From Parasulfuritortus sp036391875 (GTDB lineage: Bacteria > Pseudomonadota > Gammaproteobacteria > Burkholderiales > Thiobacillaceae): a stretch of 64,000 bases of DNA. The DNA lies in the NCBI GenBank assembly GCA_036391875.1, contig DASVZA010000022.1:14103-78102 (forward strand). The letters are read 5' to 3'. The notes below the pieces were generated by a model. The model ran no database searches and had not been told where the DNA came from. It saw only the letters and a program-made list of their open reading frames with translations. Positions 43,887 through 52,665 of this stretch are shown here, piece after piece. Position numbers and translations under genes: made by a program. How positions within the stretch are numbered: position 1 is the first letter of the stretch; each line of letters opens with the position of its first letter.

Positions 43887-44564
43887 ATGTGCATCGGTGT
43901 CTGTCCCCCCGCCAAGTCGGCCTGGCCGCATCCCATCATCGCCCGCGAGGGCTGGCCGTTCCTGGCCGGCGCCTTCGTCCTGGCCGTGCTGGCCACTTAC
44001 TTCACCGGCTTCTGGCTGGCCTCTCTGGCCTGGATCCTGTTCCTGTTCGTGCTTCAGTTCTTCCGTGATCCGGCGCGCCGGATCCCGGTCGGCGAAAACC
44101 TCGTCCTGGTGCCGGCCGACGGCCGGGTGATCAAGGTCGAGAAGGCCGAGGACCCCTGGCTCAAGCGCGAGGCGCTCAAGATCAGCGTGTTCATGAACGT
44201 GTTCAACGTCCATTCCAACCGCGCGCCGGTTGACGGCGAGGTGGTGCAGCGTTGGTACCACCCGGGCAAGTTCGTCAACGCCGATTTCGACAAGGCCTCG
44301 ACCGAGAACGAGCGCAACGCCCTGCATATCCGCACCGCCGACGGCCAGGACATCACCTGCGTCCAGGTCGCCGGACTGATCGCCCGCCGCATCCTGTGCT
44401 ACGTCGAGCCGGGCACCAAGCTGAGCCGCGGTCAGCGTTACGGCTTCATCCGCTTCGGTTCGCGGGTAGACGTCTACCTACCGCTCACGGCCACGCCCCG
44501 GGTCTCCTTGGGTGACAAGGTGCACGCCTCCCAGGACGTGCTGGCCGAACTGGCCGCGCCATGA
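43887..44564 (+). CDS. psd: Phosphatidylserine decarboxylase proenzyme (short form)
   Basis: 225 residues. Membrane-associated N-terminus (EGWPFLAGAFVLAVLATYFTGFW), FMNVFNVHSNRAPVDGEV, and the self-cleavage site GS in RFGSRVDVYLP that makes the pyruvoyl group. Makes phosphatidylethanolamine. ATG 43887 follows GGAAAG. It overlaps pssA by ATGA, pairing consecutive steps. Confidence 0.95.
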   Translation: MCIGVCPPAKSAWPHPIIAREGWPFLAGAFVLAVLATYFTGFWLASLAWILFLFVLQFFRDPARRIPVGENLVLVPADGRVIKVEKAEDPWLKREALKISVFMNVFNVHSNRAPVDGEVVQRWYHPGKFVNADFDKASTENERNALHIRTADGQDITCVQVAGLIARRILCYVEPGTKLSRGQRYGFIRFGSRVDVYLPLTATPRVSLGDKVHASQDVLAELAAP

Positions 44565-45358
44565 CCGATCCGACCGGAAGCCCCCGCCCGCTCTTGCGCC
44601 ATGGCATGATCACCCGCCAGGGCAAGATCATGCGCCGCGGCATCTACCTGCTGCCCAACCTGTTCACCACCGGTGCCCTGTTCGCCGGTTTCTACGCCAT
44701 CGTCCAGGCCATGAACGGCCGCTTCGAATACGCCGCATCGGCCATCTTCGTGGCCATGGTGCTGGACGGACTGGATGGCCGGGTCGCCCGCCTGACCCGG
44801 ACCCAGAGCGCATTCGGCGCCGAATACGATTCGCTGTCAGATATGGTCTCGTTCGGCGTCGCGCCGGCCCTGGTCATGTACAGCTTCGCGCTGAAGGGCC
44901 TGGGCAAGCTGGGCTGGATCGCCGCCTTCATCTACTGCGTCGGCGCCGCGCTGCGCCTGGCCCGTTTCAACACCATGCTCGAAGTGCAGGACAAGCGCTG
45001 GTTCCAGGGCCTGCCCAGCCCGGCCGCCGCCGCCCTGGTCGCAGGCCTGGTCTGGGTGGCCTTCGACAACCAGGTCGCCGGTGCCGACCTGCGCTGGCCG
45101 GCCTGGGTGTTCACGGTATTCGCCGGATTGACCATGGTCAGCAACCTGCGCTTCTACAGCGGCAAGGACATCAATCTGCGCAAGAGCGTGCCCTTCATGG
45201 TCATCGTCCTGATCGCCCTCGCGTTCGTCCTGGTGTCGGTCGATCCGCCCATCGTGCTGTTCGCCATCTTCCTGGGCTACGGCCTGTCGGGCTACGCGAT
45301 GGCCGCCTGGCAGTTTTTCGCAAAGCGCAGGGCGAATGACTTGCCCAAGGCCGAGTAG
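44561..45358 (+). CDS. pssA: CDP-diacylglycerol-serine O-phosphatidyltransferase
   Basis: 265 residues with about seven membrane helices. CDP-alcohol phosphotransferase motif DG..AR........G...D...D is DGLDGRVARLTRTQSAFGAE followed by YDSLSD. Makes phosphatidylserine for Psd. The start overlaps the psd stop, and the leuA promoter lies in its last codons. Confidence 0.95.
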   Translation: MTDPTGSPRPLLRHGMITRQGKIMRRGIYLLPNLFTTGALFAGFYAIVQAMNGRFEYAASAIFVAMVLDGLDGRVARLTRTQSAFGAEYDSLSDMVSFGVAPALVMYSFALKGLGKLGWIAAFIYCVGAALRLARFNTMLEVQDKRWFQGLPSPAAAALVAGLVWVAFDNQVAGADLRWPAWVFTVFAGLTMVSNLRFYSGKDINLRKSVPFMVIVLIALAFVLVSVDPPIVLFAIFLGYGLSGYAMAAWQFFAKRRANDLPKAE

Positions 45359-45369
45359 CCGTTTATATT
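45341..45369 (+). promoter_or_regulatory. Promoter of the leuA leader
   Basis: TTGCCC (45341-45346), exactly 17 bases, then TATATT (45364-45369), overlapping the 3' end of pssA. The expected start site is the A at about 45376, which is the first base of the ATG of the short leader frame, so the mRNA would be leaderless at that frame. Confidence 0.6.
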
Positions 45370-45375
45370 CCGGCC

Positions 45376-45462
45376 ATGAACACGGTTTCCCAAGCCTTCT
45401 CGTTCGTCTCTCTGGTCCGGCTGGCGACCCGCCCGCTGCTGCCCTGCGCGGGCAAAAACTAA
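45376..45462 (+). CDS. Putative 28-residue leader peptide upstream of leuA
   Basis: ATG 45376 to TAA 45460-45462. No ribosome site, but the predicted transcript starts at the ATG. The second half holds four Leu codons, all CTG (SLVRLATRPLLPCAGKN), within a 190-base leader of a leucine gene. Downstream is a 16-base palindrome TGCCGCCCGGGCGGCA (about 45509-45524). This looks like attenuation control of leuA by leucyl-tRNA supply. Inference; no T-run terminator is obvious. Confidence 0.5.
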   Translation: MNTVSQAFSFVSLVRLATRPLLPCAGKN

Positions 45463-45548
45463 CACCTCCCCTGATGTACCCCATATCGTCCGAGACGGCC
45501 TGCGTTGCCGCCCGGGCGGCATCGAATACCTACGCTATGGAGTGAGCC

Positions 45549-47084
45549 ATGAACGACCATTTGATCATTTTCGACACCACCCTCAGGGATGGCGAGCAGA
45601 GCCCGGGCGCGGCCATGACCAAGGAGGAGAAGATCCGCATCGCGCGCCAGTTGGAGCGGCTGGGTGTGGACGTGATCGAGGCCGGTTTCGCGGCCGCCAG
45701 CCCGGGTGACGCCGATGCCATCAAGAGCATCGCCCACATCGTGCAGAACTCCACCGTCTGCTCGCTGGCCCGCGCCAACGAGAAGGACGTCCGGGCCGCG
45801 GGCGAGGCGATCAAGCCGGCCAAGTCGGGCCGCATCCATACCTTCATCGCCACTTCGCCGATCCACATGGAGAAGAAGCTGCGCATGTCGCCCGACGAGG
45901 TGGTCGAGCGTGCCGTCGCGGCGGTCAAGCTGGCGCGGGAATACACCGACGACGTCGAATTCTCGGCCGAGGACGCGGTGCGCTCCGAGATCGATTTCCT
46001 GGTCCGCATCTTCGATGCCGTCATCCAGGCCGGGGCCAAGACCCTCAACGTGCCTGATACGGTCGGCTACAGCATCCCGGTGCTGTGGGGCGAGCGCTTC
46101 AAGGAACTGCTGGCGCGGGTGCCGAACAGCGACCAGGTGATCTGGTCCACTCATTGCCACAACGACCTCGGCATGGCCTCGGCCAATTCGCTGGCCGCCG
46201 TGATGAACGGCGCCCGCCAGGTCGAGTGCACCATCAACGGCCTGGGCGAGCGGGCCGGCAACGCCTCGCTGGAAGAGGTGGTCATGGCGGTCAAGACCCG
46301 GCGCGACGTGTTTGCCTGCGACAGCCGGATCGATACCACCCAGATCGTGCCGACCTCCAAGCTGGTGTCGAGCATCACCGGCTACCCGGTGCAGCCCAAC
46401 AAGGCCATCGTCGGCGCCAACGCCTTCGCCCACGAGTCCGGCATCCACCAGGACGGTGTGCTCAAGCATCGCGAGACCTACGAGATCATGCGCGCCGAGG
46501 ACGTGGGCTGGAGCACCAACAAGCTGACTCTGGGCAAGCTTTCGGGGCGCAATGCATTCCGTACCCGCTTGAACGAACTGGGCATCGTGCTGGAAAGCGA
46601 GGAGGCACTCAACGCCGCCTTCGCCCGGTTCAAGGACCTGGCCGACAAGAAGCGCGAGATCTTTGACGAGGATCTCCAGGCTCTGGTTTCCGACGAGGTG
46701 CTGGCCGAGGCCAGAGACCGCTTCAAGCTGGTCTCGCTCAAGGTCTGTTCCGAGACCGGCGAGACGCCCCATGCCCAGATCGTGCTGGCCGACAACGGCG
46801 AGGAGAAACGGGCCGAAGCGGACGGCGGCGGTCCGGTGGACGCCTCGTTCAGGGCCATCGAAGAGGTGGTGGCGAGCGGTGCGACCCTGCTGCTCTATTC
46901 GGTCAACAACATCACCACCGGTACCGACGCCCAAGGCGAGGTGACCGTGCGTCTGGCCCGCAACGGCCGGGTGGTCAACGGCCAGGGTGCGGATACCGAT
47001 ATCGTCATCGCTTCGGTGAAGTCCTATCTCAACGCGCTGAACAAGCTGTACGGCGCCGAGGAGCGGGCCCATCCCCAGGTCTGA
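45549..47084 (+). CDS. leuA: 2-isopropylmalate synthase
   Basis: 511 residues, long bacterial form. Catalytic barrel with IIFDTTLRDGEQSPGA at the N-terminus and metal-binding STHCHNDLG; C-terminal LeuA dimer domain for leucine feedback. First step of leucine synthesis from ketoisovalerate, so it belongs with ilvBHC upstream. Ribosome site GGAGTGAG. Confidence 0.97.
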   Translation: MNDHLIIFDTTLRDGEQSPGAAMTKEEKIRIARQLERLGVDVIEAGFAAASPGDADAIKSIAHIVQNSTVCSLARANEKDVRAAGEAIKPAKSGRIHTFIATSPIHMEKKLRMSPDEVVERAVAAVKLAREYTDDVEFSAEDAVRSEIDFLVRIFDAVIQAGAKTLNVPDTVGYSIPVLWGERFKELLARVPNSDQVIWSTHCHNDLGMASANSLAAVMNGARQVECTINGLGERAGNASLEEVVMAVKTRRDVFACDSRIDTTQIVPTSKLVSSITGYPVQPNKAIVGANAFAHESGIHQDGVLKHRETYEIMRAEDVGWSTNKLTLGKLSGRNAFRTRLNELGIVLESEEALNAAFARFKDLADKKREIFDEDLQALVSDEVLAEARDRFKLVSLKVCSETGETPHAQIVLADNGEEKRAEADGGGPVDASFRAIEEVVASGATLLLYSVNNITTGTDAQGEVTVRLARNGRVVNGQGADTDIVIASVKSYLNALNKLYGAEERAHPQV

Positions 47085-47108
47085 TCCGATCGGGCCGAAA
47101 GGCCAAAT

Positions 47109-47139
47109 AAAAAGGGCGGCCTCGATGGCCGCCCTTTTT
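47109..47139. terminator. Bidirectional terminator between leuA and the monoheme protein
   Basis: Stem AAAAAGGGCGGCC / GGCCGCCCTTTTT with loop TCGAT; A/T tails on both sides serve both the plus-strand leuA and the minus-strand gene ending at 47159. Confidence 0.92.
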
Positions 47140-47158
47140 CATGCTGCTTGCGCGTCGA

Positions 47159-47938
47159 TCAGTTGTTGCCGTGGATGCAGGGCAGTTCGCCGTTCGCGTC
47201 GGTCAGGTCCTTGGGCAGCTTGTATAGCCACATCTGGTACATGGAGGTGAACCACTGGATGGTGAAGGCCAGGCCGTAGACGGCGCCGCTGATGATCACC
47301 ACCCAGGCGAAGCCGTGCCAGATCTTGGTCAGGTACCAGGACGCGACGTCGACGATCAGGGCTAGGAAGGGTATGGCGATCACCACGCACTTGAACCACA
47401 TCGGACGCACGTAGGAGTGGCTGTAGATGAAGCCGGTGATGAAGAAGATGAAGGTCAGGCCGAACAGGTGGATGTGTGACACCCGGATCAGGGTCGCGAT
47501 GGTCATGCCGGTATCGGCGGTGGTGACCTTCTGGACGCCGGCCCAGTTGGTGTAGTCGGGCAGGTTGGGATTGGCCTGCGGGTTGTGGCACATCACGCAG
47601 TGTTCCTGCAGGAGGGGGTTGATGGTGGTGTCGAATTCACCCTTGGGCGCGCCCTTGTGCAGCCAGTCGAAGACGATCTTCTTGTTGGCGTCGTCCAGCA
47701 TGGCGGACATCGGGCCCTTCAGTGCGGTTTCCATCTTGGTGCCGTCGGTGTTGCCGCTGTAGGCGATCACCAAGTCCCGGGCGGTCAGGTACTTCTTGCC
47801 GTCCAGGCCGACCTTGGTGTACCAGACCTGGAGCATGGCCATACAGTAGGCGGCGCCGAAAACCAGCATGACCATGGTGAACAGCATTCGCATCGACATG
47901 GGCAGGAATTTGAAATGCACTGAATTGATATTTGACAT
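47159..47938 (-). CDS. Membrane-bound monoheme c-type cytochrome-like protein, function unknown
   Basis: 259 residues. A first membrane helix (MLFTMVMLVFGAAYCMAMLQVWY), a soluble periplasmic stretch with one haem motif CVMCH at 114-118, then about four further helices (LIRVSHIHLFGLTFIFFITGFIY, FKCVVIAIPFLALIVDVASWY, GFAWVVIISGAVYGLAFTIQW) and a short tail. The several His in the helices (SHIHLFG, YSHSYV, IWHGFAW) could ligate b-type haem. Similar proteins have carried odd database names. Probably a quinone or electron-transfer module. Own promoter region with a palindrome. Confidence 0.75.
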   Translation of the reverse strand: MSNINSVHFKFLPMSMRMLFTMVMLVFGAAYCMAMLQVWYTKVGLDGKKYLTARDLVIAYSGNTDGTKMETALKGPMSAMLDDANKKIVFDWLHKGAPKGEFDTTINPLLQEHCVMCHNPQANPNLPDYTNWAGVQKVTTADTGMTIATLIRVSHIHLFGLTFIFFITGFIYSHSYVRPMWFKCVVIAIPFLALIVDVASWYLTKIWHGFAWVVIISGAVYGLAFTIQWFTSMYQMWLYKLPKDLTDANGELPCIHGNN

Positions 47939-47988
47939 GGCGCTTCCTTCGTATGGGTGTGCTTATTAATTAAAAAAACCGCGAGAGT

Positions 47989-48008
47989 ATATTAGCGAAC
48001 GTTAATAT
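47989..48008. promoter_or_regulatory. AT-rich palindrome upstream of the monoheme protein
   Basis: ATATTAGCGAACGTTAATAT is symmetric at 16 of 20 positions (outer ATATTA/TAATAT, inner CG..CG), about 50 bases upstream of the gene start in an AT-rich patch (47960-48022). It has operator form. It does not match FNR or NsrR sites as I know them. Confidence 0.45.
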
Positions 48009-48034
48009 CGTCAATTTAAGAGCGTAATATCCGG

Positions 48035-48400
48035 TTAGCTTTGATCTCGGTCAATTCTGCGAGTTCCCGACGCCGTTCTGGCATAGAACGCGGCGGCGAA
48101 GAAGAAGCTCAGGGACAGCGCGATTTCCAGAATAGCCAACGTGCGCGAAGGCGCCACTTCGGTCATCGCCCGCATGATCCCCTCAGCGAAGTAGGGCCAT
48201 ATCAGGAGTGTCGACCAGCGATAGGTGTACAACTTGCCGTGCAGGATGCCGAACAGAGGGAAGAGCAGCGGCACGGTCTTCAGTACCCACATCGAGCCGC
48301 CGGGCTTGAGCGGCGCCAGCCACAATTCCCAGGACAGGCAGAGCAGGATCAGGGCGATCAGGCTGGCCGAGGCCAGCCACTGCAGCCGGGCCGGCGTCAT
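48035..48400 (-). CDS. DUF2069 membrane protein
   Basis: 121 residues from ATG 48400, whose bases overlap the HugZ stop as ATGA; ATG 48409 three codons earlier is the alternative. Four hydrophobic helices with WELWLAPLKPGGSMWVLKTVPLLFPLFGILHGKLYTY and the PYFAEGIMRA segment, which match DUF2069. Function unknown. Last gene of the WrbA-HugZ-DUF2069 unit. Confidence 0.88.
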   Translation of the reverse strand: MTPARLQWLASASLIALILLCLSWELWLAPLKPGGSMWVLKTVPLLFPLFGILHGKLYTYRWSTLLIWPYFAEGIMRAMTEVAPSRTLAILEIALSLSFFFAAAFYARTASGTRRIDRDQS

Positions 48401-49095
48401 GCGCGGCAAAGCCCGGCCATGGCGACCAGGGCGGTGCGCGCCTCTTCGGCGTTGGCGACCGGCGTTTCGAAGGCGAAGCGCAGGATGCGCTCGCCGGCGC
48501 GGACGTCGAAGCCGTCCGGGTCGATGCCGATCATTCGGGCTTCGGGTGTTTCGATGCCGTGGAAATGCCGGCAGCAGTTGCGCAGCATGTCGGCATGGTC
48601 GGCGTTCATGTGGGCCAGGATGCCGTCCTCGACCTCGGCCAACGTGCCGGCCGCGGACAGGTAGGCCTCCGGGTCGACCCAGAAGATGCGGCCGAAGCCG
48701 CCGATCCAGCGGATCTTGACCGGCTCGACGCGGTAGAAATGGAAATCGTGCATCGCGAAATAGCCTTCCGCCTGCGGGAAGTAGCGCAGGTAGCGGGGGC
48801 CGAGCGTGTCCTTGTCGTCCAGCCGCTCGGCCCGGCCGATCACGGTCACCCGGCCGGTGGTCTGCATGTCGGCGGCGTAGGGCTGGACGATGATGGAGAC
48901 GCGCGGATCGGCGTCGATGTTCTTGGTGTGCTCGGCGATCTCGGAGATCAGGATCACCGGCCGACCGGCATGGTCGAGGATGAAGGGCGACACCGAGCCG
49001 AACGGAAAGCCTTCCAGCCGCTTGGAAATCGTCGACAGCACGCCGCTGGTCTGGCCCCGCGTGAAGCGGCGGGCCTCGTCACCTTGTTCGCTCAT
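48397..49095 (-). CDS. HugZ-like haem-binding split-barrel protein
   Basis: 232 residues. N-terminal pyridoxamine-phosphate-oxidase-like split barrel (SGVLSTISKRLEGFPFGSVSPFILD, QPYAADMQTTGRVTVIG) and C-terminal DUF2470 helix-rich part with HMNADHADMLRNCC. This is the HugZ/HutZ layout, a haem-degrading or haem-storing family. Next to a c-type cytochrome-like gene. Catalysis is not shown by sequence alone. Confidence 0.85.
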   Translation of the reverse strand: MSEQGDEARRFTRGQTSGVLSTISKRLEGFPFGSVSPFILDHAGRPVILISEIAEHTKNIDADPRVSIIVQPYAADMQTTGRVTVIGRAERLDDKDTLGPRYLRYFPQAEGYFAMHDFHFYRVEPVKIRWIGGFGRIFWVDPEAYLSAAGTLAEVEDGILAHMNADHADMLRNCCRHFHGIETPEARMIGIDPDGFDVRAGERILRFAFETPVANAEEARTALVAMAGLCRA

Positions 49096-49099
49096 GGTC

Positions 49100-49690
49100 C
49101 TATCCTAGTTTGGCTGCGATCTCGGCCAGCCGCCTGCCTTGGGCGAAGGCCAGCCTGCGTTCTTCCTCGGTCACCGGTTGCTTGCCATCGGGGCCGGCGA
49201 AGTGGCTGACGCCGTAGGGGGTGCCGCCCGAGCGCGTGGCGGTCAGTTCTGGGTTGGTGTAGGGCAGGCCGACGATCAGCATGCCGTGGTGGAGCAGGGG
49301 CATCATCATGGTCAGCAGCGTGGTTTCCTGGCCGCCGTGCAGGCTGGCGGTGGAGGTGAACACGCCGGCCGGCTTGCCGGCCAGGGCGCCGGACAGCCAG
49401 AGGCCGCTGGTGCCGTCCCAGAAATGTTTCATGGCCGCGGCCATGTTGCCGAACCGGGTCGGCGAACCCAGTGCCAGGCCGGCGCATTCCTCCAGGTCCT
49501 TGGGCGTGGCGTAGGGGGCGCCCTCGTCGGGCACTAGTTTGACCGGACCGTCGGATTCGGCCACCACCTTGGGCACGGTGCGGACCCGGGCGTGCATTCC
49601 GGACACCGACTCGACGCCGTGGGCGACATGGGCGGCCAGCTGCTTCACCGAGCCGTGCAGGCTGTAGTAAAGAACGAGAATCTCTGCCAT
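49100..49690 (-). CDS. wrbA: NAD(P)H:quinone oxidoreductase WrbA
   Basis: 196 residues, flavodoxin-like. FMN loop in LVLYYSLHGSVKQLA, then GSPTRFGNMAAAMKHFWDG and FTSTASLHGGQETTLL, all WrbA markers. Two-electron quinone reduction in the cytoplasm. HugZ-like gene follows after 4 bases. Confidence 0.94.
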   Translation of the reverse strand: MAEILVLYYSLHGSVKQLAAHVAHGVESVSGMHARVRTVPKVVAESDGPVKLVPDEGAPYATPKDLEECAGLALGSPTRFGNMAAAMKHFWDGTSGLWLSGALAGKPAGVFTSTASLHGGQETTLLTMMMPLLHHGMLIVGLPYTNPELTATRSGGTPYGVSHFAGPDGKQPVTEEERRLAFAQGRRLAEIAAKLG

Positions 49691-49790
49691 GGGAACTCCA
49701 GTTAATTCTGCGTTCTATGCTACCGGATTCTGGCGGGGGCGCGGCGTTTACTACAAAATAGCGGCATTAACGTCCAACCAGAATGCATTG

Positions 49791-50947
<1,157 letters not shown>

Positions 50948-50951
<4 letters not shown>

Positions 50952-51823
50952 GCATCCTGATCGACAAGCACACCAAGGTCATCTGCCAGGGCTTCACCGG
51001 CAAGCAGGGCACCTTCCATTCCGAGCAGGCCATCGCCTACGGCACCAAGATGGTCGGTGGCGTCACGCCCGGCAAGGGCGGCCAGAGCCACCTCGACCTG
51101 CCCGTGTTCAACACGGTCAAGGACGCCGTGCGCGAGACCGGCGCCGATGCCACCATGATCTACGTCCCGGCCGCCTTCGCCGCCGACGGCATCCTGGAAG
51201 CGGCCGATGCCGGCATCAAGGTGATCGCCTGCATCACCGAGGGCATCCCGGTGCGCGACATGATCAACGTCAAGGCCGCGATCCGGGCCAACGGCGCGAA
51301 TCTCATCGGCCCCAACTGCCCCGGCCTGATCACTCCCGGGGAGTGCAAGATCGGCATCATGCCGGGCTTCATCCACCAGCCGGGCAAGGTCGGCATCGTC
51401 TCCCGTTCCGGCACGCTGACCTACGAGGCGGTCTGGCAGACGACGCAATCGGGCCTCGGCCAGTCGACCTGCGTCGGCATCGGCGGCGACCCGATCAAGG
51501 GCCTCGACTTCATCGACTGCCTTGAGCTGTTCCAGGCCGATCCAGGTACCTCCGCCATCATCATGGTGGGCGAGATCGGCGGCACGGCCGAGGAGGCCGC
51601 GGCTGAATACATCAAGGCCCACGTGACCAAGCCGGTGGCGGCCTACATCGCCGGCTTGACTGCGCCCAAGGGCAAGCGCATGGGCCATGCCGGCGCCATC
51701 ATCGCCGGCGGCTCGGGCAAGGCCGAGGACAAGATCGCAGCCCTGGAGAAGGCCGGCGTCGTCGTGGCCAAGAGCCCGGCCGGCATGGGCGAGGCGATCA
51801 AAGAGGCGATTGCCCGCAAGTGA
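50948..51823 (+). CDS. sucD: Succinate-CoA ligase, alpha subunit
   Basis: 291 residues. CoA-binding N-terminus (ICQGFTGKQGTFHSEQAIAYG) and the phospho-His in GHAGAIIAGGSG. Forms the ligase with SucC. Its last 4 bases overlap the holC GTG start. Confidence 0.97.
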
Positions 51824-52245
51824 CCCGGGTCGATTTCTACTTCAATGCCGACGACAAGGTCGAGGCGGCCCGCAAGCTGGCCGCCAAGATCCATCGGGCG
51901 GGAAAGCAGGCCTTGTTCTACGCTGTCGACGAGCGCATTGCCGGCGAGCTCGACGCTGCGATCTGGACCCAGGACAAGCTGTCCTTCGTGCCGCATGTCC
52001 GCTGCGGCCATCCGCTGGCCCAAGAGACGCCCATCCTGATCGGCACCGATGCCGACGCCCTGGCCTCGCCCGACGTGCTGGTCAACCTGGGTGCCGACCG
52101 CCCACCCGTATTCAGCCGCTTCGAGCGCCTGATCGAACTGGTCGGCCGCGACGACGCCGACCGCCAGGCGGCCCGGGAGCGCTACCGTTTCTACAAGGAA
52201 CGGGGCTACGAGATCAACAACGTGGACTTGGACAAGCATGGCTGA
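51820..52245 (+). CDS. holC: DNA polymerase III subunit chi
   Basis: 141 residues, GTG start overlapping sucD. DFYFNADDKVEAARKLAAKIHRAGKQALFY, then WTQDKLSFVPHV and VNLGADRPPVFSRFERLIELV match HolC. Links polymerase III clamp loader to SSB. Normally sits next to valS, as here with one small gene between. Confidence 0.93.
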   Translation: MTRVDFYFNADDKVEAARKLAAKIHRAGKQALFYAVDERIAGELDAAIWTQDKLSFVPHVRCGHPLAQETPILIGTDADALASPDVLVNLGADRPPVFSRFERLIELVGRDDADRQAARERYRFYKERGYEINNVDLDKHG

Positions 52246-52618
52246 CGACACCCAGGACATCTTTGGCAAGATCGACGCCATGCTCGGCAAGCGGGCCGGT
52301 TTCGCCGGCAAGCGGCTGGAGCTGGAAGAGGACTTCCCGATGCTCACCGAAGTGGTGGCGGAAGGGGTGAAGATCGCCGCCGCGCCGGCCGTCGACGCTT
52401 TGTCGGCGCCGCCGCCGGCCAAGCTTCCTGATCTCTCCCAGGAAGCCGGACCGGCCATGCATCTGTCCGAAGTCGACATCGACCGCCTGGCCGCCGCGCT
52501 GGAAGCACGCCTGTCCGAACTCTTCATCCGCCAGCAGCTGCGCATCGAGTCCCTGGTCCGCCGAGTGGTGCGCGAGGAACTGGCCGCGCGCAAAGACTTG
52601 CAGCCGCCTCGGCTATAA
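52238..52618 (+). CDS. Small hypothetical protein between holC and valS
   Basis: 126 residues, overlapping holC by 8 bases. Acidic N-terminal helix, Ala/Pro linker, and C-terminal helix with basic residues (LSELFIRQQLRIESLVRRVVREEL). No membrane helix. It resembles uncharacterised holC-valS neighbours in betaproteobacteria; function unknown. Confidence 0.75.
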   Translation: MADDTQDIFGKIDAMLGKRAGFAGKRLELEEDFPMLTEVVAEGVKIAAAPAVDALSAPPPAKLPDLSQEAGPAMHLSEVDIDRLAAALEARLSELFIRQQLRIESLVRRVVREELAARKDLQPPRL

Positions 52619-52665
52619 TCCCCGCCTTTCCCGGCCCGCGCCGGCCACACGATTTACAGGTCATC

